64,000 bases of DNA from Brachionus sp. 'Tiscar'. Lineage: Eukaryota > Rotifera > Eurotatoria > Ploima > Brachionidae. Shown here in pieces: positions 1 to 12,060 of the stretch. The translations under genes were made by a program, and so were the position numbers. The notes beneath the pieces are model-generated. The model ran no database searches and was not told the origin of the DNA. It saw only the letters and a program-made list of their open reading frames with translations. Position 1 is the stretch's first letter. Each line of letters opens with the position of its first letter. The stretch is from assembly GCA_006352455.1 (NCBI GenBank), contig VANL01000014.1, positions 62,001 to 126,000 of the forward strand, written 5' to 3'.

Positions 1-778
1 AGGGATGGTTTTGTGACCATTTATGAATTTTTTTAAACTCTTTTCACTTAATTTTATTTTTTTTAAATTTGAAATAAAAATTCATTAATTTTCATACATT
101 TTTACTTTATTTTTATTTATTTTAAGTTTTTAGTAACTTTTTAATTTCAAATAGTAATAAAGACCGAAACAAATTTTAAAAAAATTTACTGACCAAGAAC
201 AAAAAAAAAGTATAAATATAAAATGATAAATAATAGACATAGAGAAAAATTAAAATAGCTTTTTGTTATAATAATGAAAATTTAACATAAATGCTATCAC
301 AAACAATCATCCATTGGTCTACCAGCCCAATTTTTGTTTAAAAGTCCACGCTATAAAATCGTTACAAATATTTAAAGTATGATCTAAAAGAGAATACAAA
401 AATTTACACCGTTAAACATAAAATAACGATTGAATTGAACCAGATCGAAACTGCTAATTTATTCCGCTAACAATACAATTGTGTGGTATACTAAATGAAA
501 TTTACAACATTTATGGTCATCAATAGGCTCGTATACGTACACAAATAGCTAAACAAACTAAAATAGGATCAATAATGCTTACTTAAATTTTAGTTTTGTT
601 TAATAATTTTATTATTTAATAATATCGACAAAAAATAAAGATCTCCTCTCCACGACAAAAAATATTTTTAACGAAAAAAAATTATAATAAAATAAGAAAA
701 ATGATACAAAAACAAAAATTTTTTTTAGTTTAATAAGGTAACGATTAACGCACTAATTGATTTTGATTTACGAATGGT
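1..778. other. AT-rich sequence downstream of CNOT6
   Basis: I see no convincing coding exon here on either strand. The stretch lies immediately 3' of the CNOT6 stop codon on the minus strand, so part of it is probably that gene's 3' untranslated region. Confidence 0.5.
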
Positions 779-3700
779 TTACTTTCTAATATAATTAATA
801 AAATTATTGTTATTATTGCTATTGTTTGATGCGTTACTTGCAGAATTTCCGTTTGTGTTTATGGGTATCATTTGACCAAGGCCCAATTGCGAGTTGGCCG
901 AATGATGGTTGTTATTTGAATTAGAATGTTGGCTGTTCGATCTGTTCAAACCAGAAGAAGAAAGCGCCGAATGATACGAGGACGAGTGATGTGAAGATGA
1001 CAAGTAATTATTATTTTGGTTACTGTTTATATAATTTGAGCCAAGAAGTTCAAGTTCGACCATTAGTGGTAAATGGTCCGAGGGAACATTTTGGTGCGGA
1101 AATCCAACGATTTTGTTTGCTTTGATCCAATCCATATCCATTGGACCCAAGAGTCCTATAGTTCGCATTAAATTTCGTGAATAGAAAATATAGTCTATCA
1201 TGCCTTTGAAGTCAAATCTAAATAGAAAAAATTTTATTTTTTCCTGTCAATTCTTTTGATTTTCTTGATAAGATGATGCTTTTTTTTATTTGACAATATT
1301 TTATTAATTTAATTTTTAAAATAAACTAAAACCTAAGTCATAAAATTTCATTTTATAGTAAAGTGGAATTCGGTTTATATAAACCAGAGTTTGAGAAATT
1401 TTGAAACAACCTTTACCATTGCTTCAATTAAATAAACTTTTTATATTAAAAGTTTTTTTACCGAAAAATTGAGTTTTTTACAACTGGTAACGACTTAAGT
1501 TTAATAAATTTCAAAATTAAAAAAAATATACAAAATATTAATTAGTTAAAGAAGAAACTCTCAAATTTAAAAATTAAATAAAATTAGTGTATTTACGTTT
1601 ATAAAAATTCAGTGAAAAACGGTAATGTGAATTTCTAGAACAAAATGTACAAAAATTCTCCTTTTATTGATAAATAAAAATTAAAAAAAAATAAGATATC
1701 TTTAAAAAAATACTGCAACTTTGTGCAACAAAGTTTGTTGCCATTTTTTTAGCTAAAATAGAAACTTTATTTTCTTTTTTTTTAGGTAAAATAAATCAAT
1801 AATCAATTAAAATCTAATTGATGCTTTTATTTTTGTCTTTTATTTACAGAAGTAAAATTAGTTTAGGTAAAAAAGATGCAGTATTTTTTTAAAATTATTT
1901 TGTTTTTTTAAATTTTTATATATCAATAAAGGGAGAATTTTTGTTCTGTTTGTTCTAGGAATTCACAATACCGTGAAAAACAAAATTCATAACTTTTCAA
2001 ACATTCTTTTCAATTCATTTTTAAATGTTGAATAATTTGTGCTTTAGTAAATTTTCTTGAATACAAAATAAATATTTTTGAATCCTTTTTGTTTTTTTAT
2101 ATCTTAATTAATTATCTTTGTTTTTGTTTAAATGAAATAAAGTTAAATATATTTTGTTAAAAGAATAGAAAAACATAATCAGTTATTAAAATTAATTATT
2201 AAAAAAATATTCAAAAATAAGGTTGCAGTAAAATTCAAATAAAAATTTAACGGAATTTTTTTTGAAATTTTTTTTGATAGAGATAGAGAATAACATTATA
2301 AAATAACCGTATTCCCTCGATTATGCTGCACTACAAGCTTAGACATACAAATTAAATATTACTGATAATTTTTATAGATGTACTTTGGTGCATGGTACAA
2401 AAGCTGATAGATACTAGCTTATGATACAGCATAATTGGACGAGTGAATACGGTATATTCAAAAAAATACTAAAACATGTAATAAAACATATTTTATAATC
2501 TTTAAATTTAACTTATCAAATAGAGAAGAATTTTTGTTCAAATTGTATTTGAATTTCAAAAGACCAAATAATAAAAAATTTTGAAATTTTTCAAAGGTTT
2601 TTCTTAATCACAAACTTAAAAGGTGAACATTTAAATAAAAAACCAACACTTACGTAAAGTTTGTATATGGCATCAGATCTTTGTCATATGCGCAATCGAG
2701 TCTTAAATTATGCGACAATTCAGACGGCTTATCTGACGTGTTGATCTTTTGCAAACAAGTTTCGTATCCCAAATCTTTGAAATCGATATGATTTGCTAAA
2801 ATTCTGCCAGTCCTAAGATATTCAATAACACCTGATTCTGGCAAAGAATTTAAATCGGCACATATTAAAACTGGAATAGAACTCGAGCAATCGATTTGTT
2901 GGTTGACAACTTTATGTGGTAAATAATCTCTAGTTGCTTGTTCAATGATTAATTTTAGTTCATTTGTCAACATAAGAGTTTGAATAAGTTTTACATCACA
3001 ATAGTCAGGATCCCAATGAATATGTGCAGTACTGACCAAAAGTAATTGCTTATTTATTGGCTGATCTTTTGTTTTTGCCAAAATGTCACTCGAGTTTAGT
3101 TCGTCTTGTTTGAGTTCCAATAATGCAGCTAAACCGATGTTATCTTTGGTCATCACTCGATTCAACATATCCTCTGAGCCTTCTGCAGTGGCCATGGCAA
3201 TTTGATTGAATTCAATCAGATAATTTTTGACCAGCTGAAATTTTGAAGTCTTGAAAAAAATTGCACAACCGTCAACATGCTTTTTGTCATGTTCAGACAT
3301 TGTCTTTGCTCGAGATTTTGGTGAAAAAATTCCATCATAGTCGCACTGTTTTAATTCAGGCAAGAAAAAGTGGTAAAATTGTTCGGTTTCGAGTTCTTGT
3401 AAAGCTATTATATCGGCATTGAAATTTCTAATTTCTTCCAAGATGAATTTTTTCCTATGCTCCCAACTAAGCGCCCATGACGGACAATAACCATAATATT
3501 GTCGGGTGGCATATTTATCACAAAGGACATTATAACACATGGTAGTGAATATTGAATTTTGTGGTGCTGTCGGCTCAGCCAAAATAATCCATGGACGTCT
3601 CGGTAGAGGCGAACAAGGTACTTTAGAAAATAAAAATTACTAATAATTTTCAACCCAGAATTTGAAATGAATTTTATTCATTAATTTTCTAAGCATTAAT

Positions 3701-4988
3701 GAAATTTTTTTTTAAATTTAGAAAATATTAATCTTTTTTTAAACTAGATAGTTTTTTATTACTTTTTTAATTTTAATTAATAAAATTTATACAGATTATT
3801 TTTAAATCCGAAAAAAGAATTTTTTTAAATACCGTTTACTCTTGCAAATAATTGCAAATTACTCTCTCCATAAGACCTCCATTTAAGAAGCTAATCAAAA
3901 GTGGCCTTGTTCCATCTATGTTCCTTTCTTGTAAAGCATGTTTAGATCCTTATAAAATATTTTATTTGAAGAAAATTTTCTGTCATCTAATGGCTTAAAT
4001 TTTTCAATAAAGACACGTTTTTCGGGGCGCTTATTTGCAAGGGTAAACGGTACAATGGAAAAAAAAATAGATTATACATAGATTTAGTAAAAAAATTTGA
4101 AAAGATAAAAAATGCAAACTAAAATATTTTCAATGATATCAAAGTAAAATTGAATAAAGGTAATAAAGATTTCGTAAAAAAAAGATGTAAATACTTAATT
4201 ACGTACAATTTAGTTGATCAAGAAGACTAATGAGCAATTTTTGCGTACCATTTGGTTCTGAATATATTTGCATTATGTCAGCATGTAGTGGATTTCCTTT
4301 TAAACCTTAGATTTAAAATAAATTAATTTTTTTTTTTGTTTTTTTTTTTTTAACAAAATTAATTACCTAATTGAATTAATTTGAATAATTTTCCTAGCTC
4401 AAAAGGTAATACGCGGATCTGATTATTATTAAGATATAATTCTCGGAGAGATGTCATGTCACCAATCTCTGCCGGAAGAGTTTTTAATTTATTATTAGAT
4501 AAGTCCAAGCACTGCAAACTAACAAGATTGCTGATTACAGGTGGTAAACGAACAAGATTGTTATCATTCAAAAATAGACATTTCAAATGTGTCCATTGCC
4601 AAAGCTTAGGACTGATATTCTTGACCATTCCTTTAATTTCTATGTCGTACCAATTCGGCTGAGGAGTGTTTTTATTAGAGTAGCCATTGTTATTATTGCT
4701 ATTGGTGTTGTTATACGGGTTTACGTTCGAGTATGCCTCTTCGAAAGATGGGTAAGTGTTCGATGAATTTTGGTTGATGTTCGAGCTGCCGTTCTGAATC
4801 AAAGTGCCTTGTTGACCGTAGTTAGCCATGGACTGGTTTGATGCGGATAAATTGTACAGTTTGGGAATAATCCCATTCGATTGAGTTAAGCCGTTCAAAG
4901 TAAGACCGTTTGAGTGGTGCGATGAATGATGGTGGGCCAGATGATGATGGTGCGAGAGATGATGCGAATGATCGTTTTTGGTATTCAT
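779..4988 (-). CDS. CNOT6: CCR4-NOT deadenylase catalytic subunit (CNOT6/CCR4)
   Basis: Poly(A)-specific 3' exonuclease of the cytoplasmic CCR4-NOT complex, which shortens mRNA tails. Four exons: 4988-4367, 4305-4207, 3620-2654, 1217-779, joining in frame to about 708 aa. The N-terminus is His- and Asn-rich and disordered. Leucine-rich repeats follow at about residues 120-240 (the CNOT7/8-binding platform in the family), then the EEP nuclease domain from YNVLCDKYATRQ. Catalytic landmarks are visible: LQELETEQ (metal-binding Glu), HWDPDY, CADLNSLP and the terminal PSDHLP. An in-frame TAA lies directly before the ATG and fixes the start. Odd features are a long Asn/Ser/His-rich C-terminal tail of roughly 90 residues that vertebrate CNOT6 lacks, and two introns enlarged by inverted-repeat elements while the first intron is only about 61 nt. 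Confidence 0.95.
1621..1972. mobile_element. MITE-like element, 352 bp, with 9-bp target duplication
   Basis: The ends are inverted repeats: the left end begins GGTAATGTGAATTTCTAGAA and the reverse complement of the right end begins GGTATTGTGAATTCCTAGAA. Similarity between the arms continues inward for about 100 bp (ACAAAAATTCTC, TTATTGATA, ACTGCA). The element is flanked on both sides by the same 9 bp, GTGAAAAAC (1612-1620 and 1973-1981), a textbook target-site duplication. There is no coding capacity, so it is non-autonomous. A 9-bp duplication suits Mutator-like or Merlin-like transposases, but assignment is inference. A related copy lies at 20570. Confidence 0.85.
2307..2452. mobile_element. 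Short inverted-repeat element, CCGTATTC termini
   Basis: A 146-bp stretch whose left end CCGTATTCCCTCG and right end (reverse complement CCGTATTCACTCG) are inverted repeats, with the ATTATGCTG block also mirrored a few bases further in. The termini resemble those of the elements at 3832 and 17025. The right side abuts TA, the left side AA, so the TA target duplication seen at the other copies is imperfect here. No coding capacity. Confidence 0.65.
3832..4050. mobile_element. Short inverted-repeat element, CCGTTTAC termini, TA-flanked
   Basis: A 219-bp element inside CNOT6 intron 2. The left end CCGTTTACTCTTGCAAATAA is the inverted copy of the right end (reverse complement CCGTTTACCCTTGCAAATAA), about 20 bp with one mismatch. 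It is bounded by TA on both sides (3830-3831, 4051-4052), as expected for a Tc1/mariner-type MITE. The termini match the 83-bp element at 17025. No open reading frame of note. Confidence 0.8.
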
Positions 4989-7900
4989 TTAATTTTTAAA
5001 AAATGGACTTGGAAAAAAAAAACAATTTGCGGAATTTAACAATTCAATTGGAAAATTCTCAATAAACATAAAAATTTTCTTTCTTAGTAAACAAAGCAAA
5101 TAATTCGTAATTAGACTGATTTCAATCGGACTTATTCGATAATTGTAATTGCTGCTGCTTTTTTTTTCTTTCTTCAATTTGATCAATAAAAAAAAGGATA
5201 CAAAAAATTAAAAAATATATAAATCTAAATAATATTGTTCAAATTTAGGCCAATGCCAAAACAGTAAAAATAAAGAACATATACTATGGCTATGGCTATG
5301 AGTATAAAGCGTAAATTTAAAGTTTTATTTACTTAATCCATGCTTTATACTAGTCTCTAGTCTAAGCAAATTTCAAATCAAGTATACATGTGAACACACA
5401 AGCTAATTCGATAAATGGTGATGGGATAAAAATTAGATGAAGATTATATTAAATAATACGCAATTATATAATGTAAATGCATTTGAATGAGAATAATTTA
5501 TTATAATAAAAAGAAAATTTTAGATTAGATTTGCAACTTGGTGCGAAAAATTGGGCCAAAAACCTGGAAAAATTGAATGGATCCCTGGTTAACATAGAAA
5601 ATGCATCCCCAGTTTTTAAGAAAACATCCTCTTGCGTTAAATTTTTGTTACCCGATGTTATTTTATATTAAATTAATCTTTTAAAAATAGCAAAATTTTG
5701 GCTTCAAATGATGAATTTTAATGTGCGAATATTTGCATGAAGTAGAGATGTATATACGCGTACAGGCATTTTTAGTCTCTTAGTTTTGAGTCACTAATAT
5801 CAAAACAAAAGAACATAAATTTCAAATACGAAATTTAATTATGATAAGAATTGGAATGCAAATAATTCAAATTGCAAATTCTAGATTTTTTTTTCTCTTT
5901 CTCATATTAAAAATTTTTAGGTTTAACGAAAAGACCAAGCACCTTAGTAAAAAATTTAACTAAAATAAAGCCATTGAAATGAAATTTACCCTTATTTTCT
6001 ATGTCGCTACCTTCTTAACTATAAAATTTCCCCCTATCAATATGATATTGCTTAGAGAATTTTTACACAAGCTTTAATAAAAATTAAATTGTTTATCATT
6101 AACTTTAAATTATAATAAAATCAATATTAAAAAAAATCTATCAGGACATAAGGAATAATTATTCATTTTATTACCCTATTACCCTGTCTGAATCTAATCG
6201 ATAGCTTATATGCGTTTATCTACGTAAAAATCTAAACTTGCTAAAATATTGATCAAGAAATCTTTAGCTTGAATAAAAATAAAAGAAAAAAATTTTTTTT
6301 TCGGTCTTATTCTATTGATTCGATTGTGACTGATTTTCTTAAACTAACATTTAGGTTCTCCTATTAAGATTTGCGATCTAAAGAACTTATTTTCATGAAT
6401 ATCAAGTACTGCCAAACTTTCTAATTAAGAATAATACTCAAAAAAATTTAAAATATGCTTCTTAAATACACAATCATGCATGAATTTTTAAAAATTGATT
6501 TAACAAATGTGATAAATAAAAAAAAAAGTTTTTTACTTTCTATTACTTTTTATTTCTCATTTATACTGGACTGACGAGCTTTTTTTTGAAATTGAAAAAT
6601 TAATACAAAAATAAAAAATTATTGCTTTGGGACACAAGAATTTATTTGTAATTTTCATAAACTAAATTTGATGTAAATATAAATTTATTAATGAGTTTTG
6701 ATAAGTTGGTTTTAAATAAAAATTTCTGGTAAATTTTCTTTTGATAAATTAAAAAAATTGATGGCAATTATTTCAAAGTATTTTCTTACTATAACACTTT
6801 ATTAATTGACAAAAATTGTATTAAAATACTAAATAGCTTTACTCTATATGGATTCAGTTTTAATAAAAAATTTGAATTTCGGTCCTTTTGAAACTAAAAA
6901 GTTATATCAATGAAAAAATATATGGAATAAAGTTTTGAAATTTTTGAAGCCTATTTCATGGATAAGTTATAGGTTAAGTTATTTTAATATTGAATATTTA
7001 AACTATATGGAAACTATGAGGATTTATTCTCTTGCACAAAAATTTTTGTTTATTTTGATAATATCAAAAAACCTTTTAAACAAACTTCTTGTCCAATATT
7101 TTATTTTTACTTGTCAAAAATGAACACTAAAAGAACTGTTTTTTTGATACAAACATTATTTCTTATTAAAAATGGAAGAATAAAATTAACTTATTAATCA
7201 AAAAAAGTAAATTTAAATATTTAAAACTCGAGTTAAAACCTTTCTAAAAACATTAAAAGATGCTGTAATCGAATTGATATTTAGATTAAAGCAGAATCTT
7301 AATCGCTGAAGTGTTTATCGAATTCCTAAAAAAATGCTCATCCCTTTCTAGGCAAAAAATTCTAATTACAAAAATAATCTAAATCCAAATAAATTAAAAA
7401 AATTTCAAGTTCACTGAATTTATAGAATTATATTTATACATATTGATTATAATTGTTTGTTAAAGCTATAAATCTTATTAATTAAAAGCAATAAACTTTA
7501 ATATTAATTTAAAGGCATACCTTTTTCAATACTAAATGAATCATAATTTACAAATATTTGAAAAAATCAATAGTTTTATCTTACTCAAATATTTTATCTG
7601 ATTCTCTGGTGAAAAAATTAATATTGTCTGATTTTTAATATTAAAAATTTAATAAACTTGTAATCTGTTGGATGGCAAAATTTTTCAAGAGAAAATTGAA
7701 TTAAAATCAAACTTACTTTAAATCATTTTACGAGATGTATTTATAAGTATTAAGATAATGAATAGATTTAAAAAGAAATTAAAAAAATCAATTTATTCAA
7801 AATTTGGAATATTTTCAGGTCTATTTTAAAAGATTTTTAAAAATTTTAATAAATTTTACTCATTGATTAAAAGTTAAAAAATAAATCCAATTATTATGTG

Positions 7901-8613
7901 TTATTGTGTTACTTGTATTTTCTTTTTTTTTATTATATTTTACATGAAAATAAATAAAAAAAAATAGGTAAATTAATTTTTTTCTATCGAATTGAACTAA
8001 ATAAAAATACTCAAAAAGAGGAAAAGTTTTTAAGTGAAAATAGCAAGAAGAGCAAAGTTAAGTATTAAATTGTTTTTTTTTTTCGATTTTGGTAAACATG
8101 TGAAACTGCCATTTTGAATAAAATCAAAGAAACAAAAATTTGCAGTTTATTAATTTTTGGGATCGATTTGTTTTTAAAACCTCAGTAAATATGCTCTATT
8201 CTCTAATCTGTGAACTTTAAGAAAACACTATTTCTAAATAAATTGTAGAAATAAACATGTTTGAATTAAATTGATATAACAGTCATTTTCACACCGTAGC
8301 AAGTATAAAAGAATAAAAGAATAAAAATACATTTATCGATCCTTTGTTCTTGGTATATTTTTTTCTTGGTATATTTTTAATTAATTAATTAGAATAATTT
8401 CACTTCCTTACATGATTTACTGATTGACTTCATGAATAGCTTTTTCTTAATCCATTATTTTCTTAGTTAATAATTTTTTCGAAAATTGAAAAAAACTATG
8501 TAAAATGTTATAATAGTTTTTTGTTTTTTTCTAGTTTATTTTATGAAATACTTATCTAAATTTAAATAATATAAATATGACATGTAAGATCTTGAAATTG
8601 AAAGAATCCTAAA
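4989..8613. other. Intergenic spacer CNOT6-UBA3
   Basis: About 3.6 kb of AT-rich DNA between two divergently transcribed genes. It should hold the promoters and 5' untranslated regions of both. I found no exon with supporting homology and no clear repeat. Confidence 0.5.
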
Positions 8614-9975
8614 ATGACTAGTTTAAATAACGGCGTCGAATCTCCTCATTCTCCATTATCTCCATCCAATAACTACAGATATTCTCAAATTCGTAATTTA
8701 CTTGAACGTTCAAGCGCGTTTGCCCAGGAAGATTATGAACCAGGACAAGAAAATTTGGAAAGATTATCTGATGTAAAAATTTTAATTGTTGGTGCCGGCG
8801 GTCTTGGCTGTGAATTGCTAAAAAGTCTTGCATACATGGGGTTTTCAAATATAGACATTATTGATATGGACATAATAGATCTATCCAATTTAAATCGTCA
8901 ATTTCTATTCCGAATGAGCGACATAGGTCGGTCCAAAGCTGAAGTAGCCGCTGAATTTATCCGAAAAAGGGTACCCAATTGCAATGTTACACCACACTTT
9001 AAAAAAATTCAAGAAATGGATGCCGAATTTTACCGGTCTTTTAACATAGTTGTGTGTGGTCTTGACTCAATTGTAGCAAGACGTTGGATAAACGGTTTGT
9101 TATTGAGTCTTTTGGAATATGATGAGGAAACAAATGCTTTGGACACAAATTCAATAATTCCATTGATCGATGGTGGAACTGAGGGCTTTAAAGGTAATGC
9201 GAGATTAATTTTGCCAGGCTTGACAGCTTGCATTGAGTGCACTCTTGACTTGTATCCACCTCAAGTAACTTATCCACTTTGTACCATTGCCAACAAACCA
9301 CGACTACCAGAGCATTGTATAGAATATGCCAGAATAATATCATGGGACAAAGAGAAACCATTTGGGAATGATGTATCCATAGATGGCGATGATCCGAATC
9401 ATATTAGATGGCTTTATGACAAAGCATGTGAAAGAGCAAATGAATTCGGCATTCAAGGTGTATCATACCGTCTTACTCAAGGAGTAATCAAAAACATTAT
9501 ACCAGCAGTAGCAAGTACAAATGCTTGCATAGCCACCATGTGTGCAACTGAATGCTTTAAATTAGCTACTAGTTGCTCACAGTTTCTTAACAATTATATT
9601 GTTTTTAATCAAGCAGAGTCTATATACACATATATATTTGAAGCAGAGAGAAAGTCCGATTGTGTTGGATGCAATAGAAACGCCACTTTTAGACGCAGCC
9701 TTAATTTCAGATCTACCGATAAATTAAGTAGTGTGATTGAATTTTTGTGCAAAAATATCGAATATCAAATGAATTCACCAGCTTTGACTGCCACCAAAAC
9801 TGACGGCTCAGGCTCTAGAACTTTATACATGCAATCAATTAAGTCAATTGAAGAAGCAACAAGACCCAATTTGGAAAAAACTTTAGTAGATCTAGGCTTA
9901 GAAAATGGTCAAGAGATTCTCGTTTCCGATCCAACCACTCCGCAGACTTTAGTATTTATTTTAAAATTAGATTAG
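8614..9975 (+). CDS. UBA3: NEDD8-activating enzyme E1 catalytic subunit
   Basis: Catalytic half of the APPBP1-UBA3 heterodimer, which adenylates NEDD8 and passes it as a thioester to UBC12, so enabling cullin neddylation. It is one uninterrupted 453-aa frame, close to the human length of 463. The nucleotide-binding loop GAGGLG is at residues 60-65, preceded by VKILIVG. The DLSNLNRQFLFR block is near 89-100. The catalytic cysteine sits in YPLCTIA (Cys223), followed by the family signature RLPEHCIEY. Zinc cysteines appear as CIEC (206-209) and CVGC. The C-terminal ubiquitin-fold domain that recruits the E2 runs to the end. It is the only multi-domain gene in the window with no intron. MITD1 starts 204 bp downstream on the same strand. 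Confidence 0.97.
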   Translation: MTSLNNGVESPHSPLSPSNNYRYSQIRNLLERSSAFAQEDYEPGQENLERLSDVKILIVGAGGLGCELLKSLAYMGFSNIDIIDMDIIDLSNLNRQFLFRMSDIGRSKAEVAAEFIRKRVPNCNVTPHFKKIQEMDAEFYRSFNIVVCGLDSIVARRWINGLLLSLLEYDEETNALDTNSIIPLIDGGTEGFKGNARLILPGLTACIECTLDLYPPQVTYPLCTIANKPRLPEHCIEYARIISWDKEKPFGNDVSIDGDDPNHIRWLYDKACERANEFGIQGVSYRLTQGVIKNIIPAVASTNACIATMCATECFKLATSCSQFLNNYIVFNQAESIYTYIFEAERKSDCVGCNRNATFRRSLNFRSTDKLSSVIEFLCKNIEYQMNSPALTATKTDGSGSRTLYMQSIKSIEEATRPNLEKTLVDLGLENGQEILVSDPTTPQTLVFILKLD

Positions 9976-10179
9976 CGAAAATCGATTAAAAATTTTTTTT
10001 GTAAGTTTTTATTTGAACAATTTTTCATTTGATTTTCAATTTATATATTTTTTTAAAATAAATTTATTTAAAAATAAAAAAAAAAAATTAATTGCCATTC
10101 TTTATTTACATTAATAGAACAGTGTAAATATAAAATTTCAATTTTAATTTTTTAATTTTAAATTCGCTCTTTTAGCTAG

Positions 10180-11105
10180 ATGGCTGTAAATGAATCAGCA
10201 GGCATTCATTTGATCAAGAAAGCTATTGAATTTGAAGGCGAAACAAAATATGAAGAAGCTTTTATGCATTACAAAGAAGGCATTCATATTTTATTAGAAT
10301 CACTTAAAAGTAAAAATTGATGTTTAGTCTATTACTTATGATTGAAAAAAAAATTTGAAGCAATTCAGGATGATAAAAAAAAAGTTGTTTTTCGAGAAAA
10401 GATTAACAGTTATATCGATCGAGCAGAAAAGATCAAGATTTTAATCAATCAAAATAAAGAAAGTAAGAAATATGATAAATTATAACTAAAGAATCTAGCA
10501 TAATTTGAAATTAAAAAACGAATTAGCTATTTATTTATAAAGATGAAAAGTATCATGAGCAAATAAACATTGAAGAAAACAGTATCGGATGTTCATATGA
10601 AAAAATTTTCTCTAAGTTTGTTATTGATGAATGCTTGGAATTTGCTGAAATAGACGACCCTTACATTCGAAGCAGACATCAAGTTATTTTTTCAAATAAA
10701 TCATATATAAATGGAAAATTTTTAATTAAATTTTTAAAGACTCATAATTTTTTAAGATTCTGTGAAATGTTGGTCAAATTAACCAAGAATATTGAAAAAA
10801 TAATTCTGACAACAACAAAAGATGATGAAAATTATAATCAACAAGAGAGTCGACTTGAGGAAATAAGAGATAGTCTTTTGAAGCGAAAAACAGAATTGAT
10901 AATTAAATACAGTAATGGTTTACATGACCGGGAAATTAGATTTAGTACTGGATGGATTGTAAAAATTGGTCGTGGATTAGATTATTTTAAACCGCCTGAA
11001 AGTAGAGAAAAGTTATGTATTGGCTTTCATGATCTTGATCTAAGACCTTGTTATTCTACTACAATTGATATTTTTCATTCAAAATCTACTAAAATTAGAA
11101 AATAG
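10180..11105 (+). CDS. MITD1: MIT domain-containing protein 1 (abscission factor)
   Basis: MITD1 binds ESCRT-III tails through its MIT domain and membranes through a phospholipase D-like C-terminal domain, and helps coordinate cytokinetic abscission. Exons 10180-10309, 10361-10462, 10543-10682 and 10740-11105 give 245 aa (human 249). The MIT domain spans about residues 8-75 (YEEAFMHYKEGI, INSYIDRAEKIK). The PLD-like domain starts near SYEKIFSKFV and contains IDDPYIRSRHQ, NFLRFCEML, HDREIRF, GWIVKIGRGLDYF and the terminal DLRPCYSTTIDIFH. The third intron (57 nt) has no in-frame stop, so a naive frame reads through it; removing it restores the family spacing exactly. Confidence 0.93.
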
Positions 11106-12060
11106 GATATTTAATTTTTAAATTTAATTTTTCATAACATATTTTTTATTTAATTTAACGAAATTTAATAATTGATTTATTTTGAAATTAATAAATTAGT
11201 CCTCAAAAACTAGTTTAAAAATCGAATTTTCATAAAATTGATATTTTTAAAATTTTAATCTTTAGAATATAATGCTGAACAAAAACTAATATGCTTACGT
11301 GAATGGTAACATCAAATCTGGTCTGTGTCTTTTTGGTCATTTTTATCAAATCAAAACTAATAAAACTTCTTAAGATAGCTTTTATCATTATCTTTTTAAG
11401 AGCTGGATTTATCTTTTAGTTAAAATATCCAAATTTTAGAATATTTAGATAAAATATTAATTTAAAGAAAAAATTTTGACTATCAGTTTAGAAATTTTTT
11501 ATTGTTGCATTTCGCTCAAAAGAAAATATTGAAAAATAAAGATATTTTTTTAATTAAGACAAGTTTTAAAAACTTTCATTTAAAATTTATTTTCCTTAAA
11601 GACAGTCTTTGCGATCTTCAGTATTTAGAATAAAAAATTAAAATTTTCCGAGACTTAATTTTTAACAAGCTAAAGGCAAAATTTAAAGATCAAATAAATT
11701 TACTATGTCAAAATTAATTTGTTAACAATCCTAGAAATTTTCCTTATTTTTTACTTAACAAGTCCATTTTGTCTAATTTATTATTGCAAAATTAAGTTAA
11801 TACAACGTGTAATGAAAATCCTTGAAAATATTTTAAAATCAACTTTTGATTGTCGTCATATGATTAAATTGTTTGCTTAATTTTTTAAATTCATTTAATA
11901 ATGTATAAATCTATTAGGAATTTATTTTTTCATGACAAAAAAATCATAATACAATATCCATCCGTTCAACACGTTATTATGAAATAAAAAAAAATCAATA
12001 GTTTTAATCTAGCTTTCGAAATAGCTAAAATTTTTCGGATATTTTAGATTTATTTTTATA
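11106..12060. other. Intergenic spacer MITD1-TMEM104
   Basis: About 950 bp of AT-rich DNA between two genes on the same strand. Nothing coding or repetitive is recognisable. Confidence 0.5.

Larger units (their letters stand above)
1218..2653 (-). other. Long CNOT6 intron 3
   Basis: A 1.4-kb intron with donor GTAAGT and acceptor TTTAG in minus orientation, in a genome where introns are usually about 50 nt. It carries two separate inverted-repeat elements (1621-1972 and 2307-2452), which account for a third of its length. The rest is featureless AT-rich DNA. Confidence 0.8.

Noticed and set aside
6935..7123. 62-codon plus-strand frame in the CNOT6-UBA3 spacer
   Set aside because: AT-driven chance frame with no motif or flanking exon.
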